From Planctomycetota bacterium (lineage in GTDB: Bacteria; Planctomycetota; UBA8108; UBA1146), in contig JABHOG010000007.1 of the NCBI GenBank assembly GCA_018694835.1, forward strand, positions 37,501 to 101,500: DNA of 64,000 nucleotides. The letters run 5' to 3'. The position numbers and the translations under genes were made by a program. This document shows, piece after piece, positions 9,001-17,442 of the stretch. The first letter of the stretch is position 1. Each line of letters opens with the position of its first letter. A model generated the notes under the pieces. The model saw nothing but the letters and a program-made list of their open reading frames with translations, made no database searches and was not told where the DNA came from.

Positions 9001-10022
9001 TGGCCAGCCTTCCCCGAGCCTTGCGACTTCACGGGAGAGGGCCGATCGAAGTTGCGGTATCCCTTATCGCCTAGAAACTGGAGATTCCCATCCGGTAAAA
9101 GGATGGCAGTGCTGATGATTCTTCGCTCCTCTGGTGAGACATCGGACCAGTTTCCGTCCGCTGAACGATGAAGGGCGCGCCCCTCATCACCAACCACGAT
9201 CACTTCATCCGTGCCGACCCTGCAGCCGCCGAAGAGTGCCGCCTCCGATCCGGAATCGATACGCTTCCAGCGACCAGGATGTCCCTCCCACAGGTTGCCA
9301 CGCAAACCCATCACGATGATGGAATCGGGGCTGTCGATCATCACGTGGAAGAAAGTGCCGTCGTAAGGGCTCTCCAGTACAGTCCACTCGTCTCCTCCAT
9401 CTCGACTCTCGAAGATGGAACCAAACTCTCCGGTGACGACCAGCCGTTCAGCGGATTTCTGAAGTGAATAGAGGTGCGGGCCATCTTCCGAGATCAGCTC
9501 TTGCTTCCAGTGATCCCCGCCATCATCGCTGATCAGCAGCGTGCCGAAAGCGCCCACCGCAACTACACGTGAATCCCCGATGGCCTGAATCGAGAAGAGC
9601 CCCAGATCCGCTTCGGGATCGCAGTACACCGATTGCCAGCTGAGACCGGAGTCGCGCGATCGCAACACGGTGGTGTCGTGGCCCACGGCAAAGGCGGTCC
9701 CCTGAGAATCGAGGATAATCGCCGTCAGCATGCGCCGAGTCGGAGCTTCGATCTGCTGATACGTTTTGCCACCATCGGCGGAACGGAGAATCAAACCGTG
9801 ATTCCCCGAAACCAGCACCACATCACCGACGCAGGTCGCTCCGACCAGCAAGGCAGATTCCGCCTTGTCCGCCATATGCGAGCGATCAGCGACGGTGGGA
9901 TCATCCTCTACCCTCGCTTCAGCCGGGTCGATGCAGAAGGAGAGGAGGAAAGCTCCTACCAGTGCCAGAGACAGCACCAGCGTGCGCCAATCAGTCAGGA
10001 TCACCACCACCGCTCGATTCAT
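8997..10022 (-). CDS. Exported YCF48/BNR-type beta-propeller protein
   Basis: 341 residues. An N-terminal hydrophobic segment (VVVILTDWRTLVLSLALVGAF) acts as signal or anchor. Repeated blades carry BNR/Asp-box-like motifs (RSADGGKTYQQ, RSRDSGLSWQS, SDDGGDHWKQ, SRDGGDEWTV), the pattern of YCF48/HCF136 propellers. Proteins of this type sit with RND exporters, DUF1329 and DUF1302 proteins and are thought to be assembly or periplasmic adaptor factors; the photosystem II role belongs to phototrophs and does not apply here. Ribosome site GGAAGG precedes ATG 10022. A strong hairpin lies between this gene and the upstream DUF1329 gene. Confidence 0.9.
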   Translation of the reverse strand: MNRAVVVILTDWRTLVLSLALVGAFLLSFCIDPAEARVEDDPTVADRSHMADKAESALLVGATCVGDVVLVSGNHGLILRSADGGKTYQQIEAPTRRMLTAIILDSQGTAFAVGHDTTVLRSRDSGLSWQSVYCDPEADLGLFSIQAIGDSRVVAVGAFGTLLISDDGGDHWKQELISEDGPHLYSLQKSAERLVVTGEFGSIFESRDGGDEWTVLESPYDGTFFHVMIDSPDSIIVMGLRGNLWEGHPGRWKRIDSGSEAALFGGCRVGTDEVIVVGDEGRALHRSADGNWSDVSPEERRIISTAILLPDGNLQFLGDKGYRNFDRPSPVKSQGSGKAGQ

Positions 10023-10047
10023 GATGCACCTTCCATGATGAAAAGAA

Positions 10048-10083
10048 GCCGGGCGGGTGGGGTCTGTTCCCCGCCCGCCCGGC
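10048..10083 (-). terminator. Strong GC hairpin inside the exporter operon (attenuator or mRNA-stability element)
   Basis: A 15-bp stem with one G-T pair and a 6-nt loop (plus-strand arms GCCGGGCGGGTGGGG and CCCCGCCCGCCCGGC). On the minus strand it is followed by TTCTTTTC, a weak U-tract. It lies after the DUF1329 stop and before the YCF48 start, so it could cut expression of the YCF48 and RND genes relative to the outer-membrane genes, or protect the upstream message from 3' decay. Confidence 0.75.
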
Positions 10084-10113
10084 AGCTGATCTGCACCTGG
10101 GGGTCAGATGCGA

Positions 10114-11481
10114 CTATCTTCGTCCACGTCGCGAAAGTGCTGCAGGAGAAAAGTCCTTGTCTCGTAGGGTCACATCAAATCGTTCCACCTGACCGGGAGC
10201 ATTGAATCCAATGGCGAGATAGCGGCCATTCTGCAGATCATAGTGCGCCAGCAGGGAATCGTAGAGGATGGGAATGTCGTAATAGACGATGGGATACGCC
10301 TCGGACACTCGCCAGATCTTGCCTGAGTTGTCGTACTGATCGACCACCAGCGGCTGCCATGAATCTTCATCGAAGTGCATGACGCGCTTGGCGTAGAGAT
10401 GACTGGTGCCCGACTTGACCGTGGCCTCCACCTTCCAGACCCGGTGATGCTCATAGCGAAGCAGATCCGGGTTCAGGTGTCCTGCCCGGATCATCTGATC
10501 CGGATCGACCTCGGCATTGTGAGACTTGTAGCAGTTGTAGGGGACGATCATCTCCTGGCGACCGATCAACTTCCAGTCGTAGCGCTCGGGACTGCCATTG
10601 AACATGTCGAACTGGTCATTGGTCCGCTGACCATCGCTGGCGGTTCCAGGATTGTCGAAGGCCACCTGTGGCGCACGGCGTACGCGTCGCAGTCCAGCGC
10701 TGTAAACCCAGGCCTTACGAGGTTCCTGAGCCTGATCCAGCGACTCGTGGACATGCAACTTGGTGCCCGCCAGTCGCGGTGGGGAAATCACTCCCTGGTA
10801 GAACTTGGCCAGAATATTGTCCGAATTCGCCGAACTCATTCCCTCACGGTTGTAACGCCACATCACCTGCTCTTCGATGCGCACCATCACGAAACTCCCA
10901 TCGGGAGTGGGAGCCACCTGACCGATGGTGCGGGCCATCACTTCGCCGCGGTAGCGCAGCATGTGATTCCACAGCACTTCCAGTCCACTCTTGGGCATCG
11001 GGAAGGGAGAGGTACGGCGGCAGTCCTTGACGCCATTGCCGTCGGCGGTCAATGAAGCAGTTTCTGCGTTCTCGAGGGCAGCCTTGTAGATGTCTTCCGG
11101 ATAACAAGCACTGCGTCGCGAAGGGTACACATTCATGTACCAGCTGTCGGGGTAGCGCTCGAACATCGCGACCTGCCCGGCAGAGAGGAACTTGGAGTAT
11201 TTCTGGTAGTTCTCACCATCGATCTTGTACAGCGGTTTGTCGCTGGCAAACGGATCGACATAGTGATCCCCAGGCTTCCAGCCGGCAGGAATGGTGTTGT
11301 ATCCGCCGGTCCAGGGAGGAATCGTTCCCGCCTTAGATCCGCTTCCATTGCCCGCCTGGATGGCGCCCATTGCGGTGAGTTCCTTGCCCAGTTCAGGGCC
11401 GTCCGCCGCAGATGGTACCGTTGCAACCAGGCCAATGGCTCCCAGTAGCAACAAGCCGAGGACGATCTTTCGATTCAACAT
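10114..11481 (-). CDS. DUF1329 periplasmic LolA/outer-membrane lipoprotein-sorting-like protein
   Basis: 455 residues with a cleavable signal peptide (MLNRKIVLGLLLLGAIG, cleavage near PSAADG). The body has family landmarks of DUF1329: the N-terminal IPPWTGG, the central YRGEV segment, the WKVEATVKSG strand and the late RVSEAYPIVYYDIP segment. The family has a LolA/LolB-like half-barrel and is nearly always paired with a DUF1302 barrel, as here 12 bp upstream, suggesting lipid transfer to or from the outer membrane. Ribosome site GGAGGAGACC precedes the ATG. Confidence 0.92.
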   Translation of the reverse strand: MLNRKIVLGLLLLGAIGLVATVPSAADGPELGKELTAMGAIQAGNGSGSKAGTIPPWTGGYNTIPAGWKPGDHYVDPFASDKPLYKIDGENYQKYSKFLSAGQVAMFERYPDSWYMNVYPSRRSACYPEDIYKAALENAETASLTADGNGVKDCRRTSPFPMPKSGLEVLWNHMLRYRGEVMARTIGQVAPTPDGSFVMVRIEEQVMWRYNREGMSSANSDNILAKFYQGVISPPRLAGTKLHVHESLDQAQEPRKAWVYSAGLRRVRRAPQVAFDNPGTASDGQRTNDQFDMFNGSPERYDWKLIGRQEMIVPYNCYKSHNAEVDPDQMIRAGHLNPDLLRYEHHRVWKVEATVKSGTSHLYAKRVMHFDEDSWQPLVVDQYDNSGKIWRVSEAYPIVYYDIPILYDSLLAHYDLQNGRYLAIGFNAPGQVERFDVTLRDKDFSPAALSRRGRR

Positions 11482-11493
11482 TGAGGTCTCCTC

Positions 11494-13308
11494 CTAGAAT
11501 GAGTAACTGGCGGTGAGGGACATGAAATCTCGGTCGTTACGCAGGTTGTATCGACTACCGCCGAACGAGTTGGTGTAACCGAGTTTGACATCCCACAATC
11601 CGAGGGCTCCGACCGCTACCGAGGTGCTGAGGCCCTTGCGCCCCTCGATGAAGTTCGCCACGGGTACCGGTGAGGTCCCCTCGACGTCATGAGAAAATGC
11701 GACGATTGGCGAGACCGCCAGCGAACCGATGGCGTTGTAATAGGTCAACTTGATCAGCGCCTTGTACCCCATCGAAAGGGCGTCCGGGAACGCAGACAGC
11801 GGCTCAGTTCCAGGCTGGATTCCCAGGCCGGTGAAGAGGTCGGTTCCACTGGTGTAGGTTCCTGTCGCCTCGTAGCGGAAGTTCGCCTGGTCTTCCATTT
11901 CGTTGACGTAGGTCGCTGCGAATTCACCGACCATTGCAGCCTGGTCGGCACCGAGCAGACCCGCCATCACCTTGGTCAGACTGAACTGAGCCTGGGCGAC
12001 ATCCTTGCGATTGAAACCATGAATCGTCTCACCGTAATCAAATGCACCGATGGTGCTCTGACCGAACACCCCATTGAGGGGGGACAGTGCAGCAAAGAGG
12101 ATCTCCACATCATCGACCTGCAACGGCTGGTCGATGTGAAGGGAGGCTTCCCCCTGCAGAGCGATCCCGGTATTTCCAAGGTCAGAGTTGAAACTGATCC
12201 CGAAGGTATCGATATCTTCAGGGTACTCGAGGAAGTACTCGGCAGAGCCGCCGTAGTCGCCGGCTGCGACCCCTGCTGGAGTTCCGGTGATGGCACTGAT
12301 GATGGGCAGTCGACTGTGTAGATGAGTGTAGAACAGGCCGACCTCGGTACCGCCCAGTTCCTCGATGAACCAGCGAGCGGAGAGACCGTACTGGCCGAGG
12401 TCATCGGGAGTCCTGTCGCCGGTGCGATGTACTCCCACTCCTATCGGTGAGTTGTAAGTGGGATTGGTACCAATCGGTCCTGGAACCGGAGTATCGACGA
12501 TCTGGTCGTCGACACCGAAGCCCAGCAACACGTGGTTTCCACCCGGACTGGCGATATCAGTGACCGAGAAGTAGGTGCCGAGCGGTTCGAGTCGAGTCGG
12601 GCGCCAGCCGAGCTGGTAAAAGCCCTGCAACACGACGGTATCGGAGAGATCGTAGTCGAACTTGGCAGCCGGAATCGGTACCAGTGCTTCCTTGATCTCT
12701 GAACCGGCGGCTCGCAGTTTCGACAGATCGACCGGGTTGATGGTGTTGAGACCATTCTGGATGAAGGTACTCTCCCCCCAGTTGATCACCTGGCTTCCCA
12801 GGGTCACCGTCAACGGATTGTCGATGTTGCCAAAATCTCCGCGGATCCACGCATCGAGCAGGATCGCATTCTGGCCCGCAAACCGCTCTGCAGTGCCATT
12901 CAATGCGGGGCGGCCTTCAGCGAGAACATCGCCTTCACGGACGGCAAAGTCGGTGAAGTAAAATCCTCTCACAAAAACAAAGTAATCGTCGACATCGAAG
13001 GAGATCTCGTGCAGCACCTTGAGGTTTTGCGAGAAGATATCCCCTACATCGTAATTGAGGTTTCCGTCATCCCCGTTGAGGGAGTGTCCGGTACCGCCAT
13101 TGGTGGTTCCGACGATACTGGGATCTCGATCCGAGACTCTCCAGGAAAGCCCAGCGGAGACGGTGGTATCGAAGTGTCCCGTGACCTTTCCATGGATCAG
13201 GTCGAACTCGATGGCTCCGGCGATGACTGGTGCCAGGGTAAAGATGGTCACGAAGAGAGCGGCTTGTAACCGTGCTCGTGATCCAAGCGGGGAACGAGAT
13301 CCTCGCAT
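11494..13308 (-). CDS. DUF1302 outer-membrane beta-barrel protein
   Basis: 604 residues. After a signal peptide (LFVTIFTLAPVIAGA) come alternating amphipathic strands, including DYFVFVRGFYFTDF, VTLGSQVINWGES, and the terminal strand SLTASYSF, ending in Phe as barrel proteins recognised by BamA do. The INWGES element is typical of DUF1302. AAGGAGG lies 9 bases before the ATG. As first gene of the operon it supplies the outer-membrane channel or lipid acceptor for the DUF1329, YCF48 and RND components. The substrate is unknown; neighbouring acyl-CoA genes point to fatty acids or derivatives. Confidence 0.9.
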   Translation of the reverse strand: MRGSRSPLGSRARLQAALFVTIFTLAPVIAGAIEFDLIHGKVTGHFDTTVSAGLSWRVSDRDPSIVGTTNGGTGHSLNGDDGNLNYDVGDIFSQNLKVLHEISFDVDDYFVFVRGFYFTDFAVREGDVLAEGRPALNGTAERFAGQNAILLDAWIRGDFGNIDNPLTVTLGSQVINWGESTFIQNGLNTINPVDLSKLRAAGSEIKEALVPIPAAKFDYDLSDTVVLQGFYQLGWRPTRLEPLGTYFSVTDIASPGGNHVLLGFGVDDQIVDTPVPGPIGTNPTYNSPIGVGVHRTGDRTPDDLGQYGLSARWFIEELGGTEVGLFYTHLHSRLPIISAITGTPAGVAAGDYGGSAEYFLEYPEDIDTFGISFNSDLGNTGIALQGEASLHIDQPLQVDDVEILFAALSPLNGVFGQSTIGAFDYGETIHGFNRKDVAQAQFSLTKVMAGLLGADQAAMVGEFAATYVNEMEDQANFRYEATGTYTSGTDLFTGLGIQPGTEPLSAFPDALSMGYKALIKLTYYNAIGSLAVSPIVAFSHDVEGTSPVPVANFIEGRKGLSTSVAVGALGLWDVKLGYTNSFGGSRYNLRNDRDFMSLTASYSF

Positions 13309-13664
13309 GCTGGTGTACCTCCTTGCTGAGATGAACGCTTCGATGACTCCCGGGGAGTGGTGCCAGACATCCGGCGGGCCTCCGACGAGATCATCCGGAC
13401 TCTCGAGAGATGAGTTTGATAGGTGTCGTCATGACAGAGTGGTCATAACCGCAAGAGAAAGGTCCCACCTCTCCCTCATCACACACACACCTCGACTGCT
13501 CACTTCTCGCCATTTCCTCCGGAACAAAGCGTCTACGAGCAGGGAAGATACGGGATTGACAGGGCATCAGACAAGCATCATCTGCTCTGGCAATCTCAAC
13601 TCTTCTGGTTCAAAGTGTCCGGGAAGTGCAAATAGACTGCAAATCTGCCGACAGGGAGCCCAAG
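13309..13664. other. Divergent intergenic region between the DUF1302 operon and the thioesterase gene
   Basis: This 356-bp region must hold both divergent promoters. A perfect -35 hexamer TTGACA at 13556-13561 points toward the thioesterase gene, but no good -10 follows at 16-18 bp. A palindromic GTCATGAC with a second GGTCATAAC copy lies near 13427-13450 and could be an operator; this is weak. A pyrimidine-rich CACACACAC tract is at about 13483-13491. No coding potential is seen. Confidence 0.5.
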
Positions 13665-14111
13665 ATGACCGATGGAAATCACCAAAATCAGCCAACTGCG
13701 CAAGATTACTGGCCCTTACAACTTCCCATCGTGGTGGCCTGGGGTGACATGGATGCCCTCGGCCATGTCAATAACACCCGATTCTTGCGCTGGTTCGAGG
13801 ATGCCCGTTTCGAGGTGTTTCAGCGCATCGGATCGAGAGAACTGGGTCCTCACACCGGCAGCGGGCCGATCCTCGCCCGGGTCGAGTGCATCTTTCGCAG
13901 CCCGGTCCAGCATCCCGACACCGTCACCTCGATGATCCGGGCCTCCGACATCGGCACCGATCGGTACACCCTGGAACATCGCCTCGAGTCGCAACAACAG
14001 GGCAAGGTGGTCGCTCTGGGCACTTCCCGCATCGTCGAGATCGATTATCGAACAGGCGAAAAGGTCGCCCTCAGTGATGAGGTGCGGGCCCAACTCGCAG
14101 AACTGCGCTGA
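13665..14111 (+). CDS. Acyl-CoA thioesterase, 4HBT hotdog fold
   Basis: 148 residues from ATG 13665, chosen because GGGAG precedes it and the hotdog core starts soon after; the in-frame upstream codons lack a ribosome site. The motif WGDMDALGHVNNTRFLRWFE holds the catalytic Asp and the HVNN signature of the 4-hydroxybenzoyl-CoA thioesterase/YbgC branch. The remaining strands fit one hotdog domain. It hydrolyses acyl-CoA to free acid and CoA. It converges with the SDR gene with no gap. Context with fadE, SDR and crotonase genes points to medium- or long-chain acyl-CoA turnover. Confidence 0.9.
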   Translation: MTDGNHQNQPTAQDYWPLQLPIVVAWGDMDALGHVNNTRFLRWFEDARFEVFQRIGSRELGPHTGSGPILARVECIFRSPVQHPDTVTSMIRASDIGTDRYTLEHRLESQQQGKVVALGTSRIVEIDYRTGEKVALSDEVRAQLAELR

Positions 14112-14975
14112 TCAACAGTCCGGGAACATCGATCCGGGACCATCCAAGAATAGATCTGGCAGTGGTGCGACCCCCTCGACAGTGGCATAGGAATCGGGAT
14201 CGACTCCCCGCTCTCGCAGCACATCCTCGTCGATGAAGAAGTTACCGGTGACCTCTGCTGGATCTCGCTCGACGATGGCGTGCAGGGCATCGGCGACGAT
14301 TTCGGGCCTGCGCGTCGCTCTGCGATCCATTCCCGGAATCAACCGTAGTGCTTCGGTGTCGATGACGGTACGGGGCCAAAGACCGTTGACCGCGATACCG
14401 AGCGGTTTCAGTTCTTCACTCATCCCGAGCACGCACAGACTCATCCCATACTTGGAGATGGTGTAGGCGGTATGCCGCGCAAACCAGACCGGTCGCAGCG
14501 AGAGCGGCGGCGAGAGATTCACCACGTGTGCTCCATCGCCATGACTCATCGCTTCGATGGCGGCCCGGGTGAAGGTGTAGGTTCCTCTCACATTGACATC
14601 GAACATCAGATCGACTCGCTTCATCGGAGTCTGGCTCACCGGAGTCAGGGAGATGGCGCTGGCATTGTTGACCAGGATGTCGATTCTGCCGAAGCGATCC
14701 ACCGCCGCGGCGACCGCTGCCTCGACCAGTTCATCGTCGCGAATATCCATCTTGACGGCGAGCGCTTCACCGCCAGCATCCTCGACCATCTTCGCCGTCT
14801 CGTGAATCGTTCCAGGCAGTTGTGGATGAGGCTGGTCCGTCTTCGCCGCGATCACCACCTTGGCCCCGTCTCGCGCGGCACGCAGGGCGATCGCACGGCC
14901 GATTCCACGACTTCCTCCCGAGATCATCATCACCTTGCCCGCCAGCGGCGTGGCTGGAGAAGATTGAGGATTCAA
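14112..14975 (-). CDS. Short-chain dehydrogenase/reductase (HSDL2-like)
   Basis: 287 residues from a TTG at 14975, picked because AGGAGG sits 6 bases upstream and the codon overlaps the crotonase stop (TTGA); longer in-frame starts lie inside the crotonase gene. The Rossmann motif SGGSRGIGRAIA binds NAD(P). NNAS follows the fourth strand, and the catalytic site is the Ser region plus Y-x-x-x-K in AYTISKYGM. The long C-terminus with DPAEVTGNFFIDEDVL and a PDLFLDG tail resembles the HSDL2/peroxisomal-like SDR group linked to fatty-acid metabolism. It is translationally coupled to the crotonase gene, suggesting consecutive steps on acyl-CoAs. Confidence 0.9.
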   Translation of the reverse strand: MNPQSSPATPLAGKVMMISGGSRGIGRAIALRAARDGAKVVIAAKTDQPHPQLPGTIHETAKMVEDAGGEALAVKMDIRDDELVEAAVAAAVDRFGRIDILVNNASAISLTPVSQTPMKRVDLMFDVNVRGTYTFTRAAIEAMSHGDGAHVVNLSPPLSLRPVWFARHTAYTISKYGMSLCVLGMSEELKPLGIAVNGLWPRTVIDTEALRLIPGMDRRATRRPEIVADALHAIVERDPAEVTGNFFIDEDVLRERGVDPDSYATVEGVAPLPDLFLDGPGSMFPDC

Positions 14976-15790
14976 GACGCACCTCCTGTCGCTGATCTGT
15001 AATTGGGCGGTCGCTTCTCGATGAAAGCCTGTACCCCCTCGGAAAACTCGGTTCCTGCGGCACATTCTCCGAAGGAGAGTGCCTCCGCTTCCAGTACTTG
15101 CTCCAGCGTACCGCTGTCGTCACGAAGAAGCTTGCGCGTACGACCGAGAGCCTCTGTCGGTCCATTGGCCAGTTGCGTGCAAACTCGCATCGTTTCTTCC
15201 TCCAGTTGGTCCCGATCGACCGCACGAGCGAAGAGTCCCCAGGAACAGGCGGTGTCTCCATCGATGCGCTCGTTGAGCAGTGCCAGTTGCATCGCTCGCT
15301 GACGACCGATCAAGCGCTGCAGTTGATAGGTCGATCCTCCGTCGGGACTGGTGCCGATGCCGGTGTAGGCGAGGGTGATCTTGCTGTCGCTGGCGCAGAT
15401 CACCAGGTCGCACGCCAGCGCCAGACTCAAGCCGAATCCAGCACACGCACCGTGTACCTGAGCCACCACCGGAATCGCCAGCCGATCGATGGCGAGGATG
15501 GTGCGATGTACCGAGCGAATCTCCTCGGCGACCACCTCACGCCGCTGATCCGGATCGGTACAACTGGCAAACATGCCGGCAAACCATCGTAGATCGCCGC
15601 CAGCCATGAAGCCGCGCCCCGCTCCCGTCAGTCGAAGCACCCGGATCGCCCGATTCTCAGCGGCCTCGGTGAGCACTGCCTCCAGTTCCTCGACCATCGT
15701 CCCGTCGAGGGAGTTCAAATGACCGGGCCGTTGCAGTGTCAGGGTGGCCAGGCCGCTGGCGTCTGGGCCTTCCCACTGGAGCGTTTCCAT
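14972..15790 (-). CDS. Enoyl-CoA hydratase/isomerase (crotonase) family protein
   Basis: 272 residues of the crotonase fold. The oxyanion-hole strands are visible as RGFMAGGDLRWFAG and the segment around VHGACAGFGLSLALACDL. The Glu expected at the second catalytic position of hydratases is not evident (IGTSPDGGSTYQLQRLIG has Asp/Gly there), so an isomerase or other crotonase reaction is possible. It is coupled to the SDR gene by a 4-bp overlap. The crotonase promoter region also contains the SOS box of dinB on the other strand, 120 bp away. Confidence 0.9.
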   Translation of the reverse strand: METLQWEGPDASGLATLTLQRPGHLNSLDGTMVEELEAVLTEAAENRAIRVLRLTGAGRGFMAGGDLRWFAGMFASCTDPDQRREVVAEEIRSVHRTILAIDRLAIPVVAQVHGACAGFGLSLALACDLVICASDSKITLAYTGIGTSPDGGSTYQLQRLIGRQRAMQLALLNERIDGDTACSWGLFARAVDRDQLEEETMRVCTQLANGPTEALGRTRKLLRDDSGTLEQVLEAEALSFGECAAGTEFSEGVQAFIEKRPPNYRSATGGAS

Positions 15791-15910
15791 CTATTTCTTC
15801 CTCTCACCGGTGCACTTCATCCGACTTCAAAGCTCCTCATCGGACCTCATCCGCCTCATGGGGGCGCATGGTGCTGTCCAGGATCCCACAGCACAAGACA
15901 AGGGTAGATG

Positions 15911-15933
15911 GCGAACAGATGTTCGCTATCCTG
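15911..15933 (+). promoter_or_regulatory. SOS (LexA) box and -10 of dinB
   Basis: A perfect inverted repeat GCGAAC-AGAT-GTTCGC at 15911-15926, followed directly by the -10-like TATCCT and G. The 25 bases 15909-15933 are identical to 46286-46310 before dnaE2. LexA bound here would cover the -10 region. Confidence 0.9.
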
Positions 15934-15986
15934 TCCCACCCCGCTTGTCGCCCAGAAAGAAAAGAGCAAGAAAAGAAAGGACGCCC

Positions 15987-17312
15987 GTGTCGACCCCGTT
16001 CTCTCCCTCCATCTCTCCCTCCATCTCTCCCTCGATGACTCCTCGCCCGCTGATCCTCCACCTCGACATCGATGCCTTCTTCGCCTCGGTCGAACAGTTG
16101 CGGAATCCGCGACTCGCCGGACAGCCGGTGGCCGTCGGCAGTGGAGTCATCGCTTCCTGTTCGTACGAAGCGAGGGAGCACGGGTTGAAGGCGGGGATGC
16201 CACTCGGCCAGGCGCTCCGAAAATGTCCACCACTGGTGATCGTACGTGGTCACGAATCGATCTACCGCTGTTACGCCACTCGAATGTTCGAGATCTGCCA
16301 CAACTGGTCGCCACTGGTGGAAGAGCACCTCGACGAAGCGTACTGCGATCTGACTGGAACCGAACGAATCTATCCGGACCCCGCCAAAGAAATCGCCCGG
16401 CTACGCGCCCAGATTCATTCCACGACCGGACTGACCGTCACGGCGGGACTCGGTCGTAACCGGATGTTCGCTCGACTCATCGGCAAGTTTCATAAACCGG
16501 ACGGGCTCGGCTATCTGGAGCCGGAACAAGAGGAAGCCTTGCTCCTACGATTACCGGTGGAGAACTTACCCGGGGTGGGTCCTCGTACCGTAGAGATCCT
16601 CGCGAATCTCGGCATCGAGAAGGTTGAACAATTGCGCGAGCTCTCGCGCTCGGCTCTCGCCGGACTCCTCGGGCGAAACGGTGAGGCCCTGTACGAGCGC
16701 TGCCGAGGCGAAGATCATCGGCCCCTCGGTGGTCGCGAGATTCCACGATCGATCCAGCGTGGGACCTCCTTCGACGAGGACGTCTCCTGCCCTCGCACTC
16801 TCGATGCGATGATCGAATATCTGGCAGAACGAGCCGCCAGGAACCTGCGTCAGAGAGGCCTGGAAGCGGGAGGGATTTCGCTCCAGATTGCTCATAGTGA
16901 TCACCGCCGCGATCGTCGCCGCATCGTGCTGTCCCCTCCCACCGCCCTCGACCCTTCCATCATCCGGACCGCTCTGGCACTGCGCCGCTCGATGGAGGGG
17001 CGTCGCACCGCCATCCGCTTCGTCGGGATCCAGCTCGACCGCATCCGCCTCGCCGCCACATTTCAGCAGGGAGACCTGTTCGCCACCGATCTCGACACCC
17101 CACAGACAGATCCACAGACAAATCAGCGCTGGAAACGGATCCTCGAGCAAGTCGATCAAATCCGCATGCGCCACGGCCATGGAGCCTTACTTCGAGGCAG
17201 CGCCCTGGCGCTACAGTGCGGCGACAACAGTGACGCCGAGAAAAGGGGCCGTGTCGGTCTCGAACGAGATCGACACGGACTCATCCTGCGCACCTCGTGC
17301 CTGACCCGCTGA
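15987..17312 (+). CDS. dinB: DNA polymerase IV (Y-family translesion polymerase)
   Basis: 441 residues from GTG 15987, supported by GAAAGGA 6 bases upstream. The internal ATG 16035 would remove a repeat-derived leader (SPSISPSISPS) coded by a 12-bp tandem repeat. Palm-domain metal ligands are Asp27 and Asp29 in LHLDIDAFFASVEQ and Asp116-Glu117 in HLDEAYCD. The thumb HhH motif is LPGVGPRTVEILANLGI, and a little-finger domain follows (about 250-370). It copies damaged templates with low fidelity. A perfect SOS box 60 bp upstream places it under LexA. The C-terminal 70 residues are poorly conserved, with no obvious clamp-binding peptide at the very end. Confidence 0.94.
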   Translation: MSTPFSPSISPSISPSMTPRPLILHLDIDAFFASVEQLRNPRLAGQPVAVGSGVIASCSYEAREHGLKAGMPLGQALRKCPPLVIVRGHESIYRCYATRMFEICHNWSPLVEEHLDEAYCDLTGTERIYPDPAKEIARLRAQIHSTTGLTVTAGLGRNRMFARLIGKFHKPDGLGYLEPEQEEALLLRLPVENLPGVGPRTVEILANLGIEKVEQLRELSRSALAGLLGRNGEALYERCRGEDHRPLGGREIPRSIQRGTSFDEDVSCPRTLDAMIEYLAERAARNLRQRGLEAGGISLQIAHSDHRRDRRRIVLSPPTALDPSIIRTALALRRSMEGRRTAIRFVGIQLDRIRLAATFQQGDLFATDLDTPQTDPQTNQRWKRILEQVDQIRMRHGHGALLRGSALALQCGDNSDAEKRGRVGLERDRHGLILRTSCLTR

Positions 17313-17329
17313 CAACGGTTACCATGCGG

Positions 17330-17350
17330 CACTCGACACTCGACACTCGA
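17330..17350. repeat. Tandem repeat, 7-bp unit CACTCGA, three copies
   Basis: Three perfect contiguous copies in the 130-bp gap between dinB and the nitrilase-family gene. A second, looser CTCCAGCAG duplication follows near 17390-17420. No terminator is recognised in the gap. Confidence 0.9.
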
Positions 17351-17442
17351 ACCATCTTCGCTGGAACCCACTGCGCTGCGACCATCGGGCTCCAGCAGCA
17401 TCGGACTCCAGCAGTAGGAGTACCCGTCACCGGAGGAACTCG

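Noticed and set aside
13556-13561. TTGACA as the thioesterase promoter
   Set aside because: No acceptable -10 at 16-18 bp; kept only as a note in the intergenic entry.
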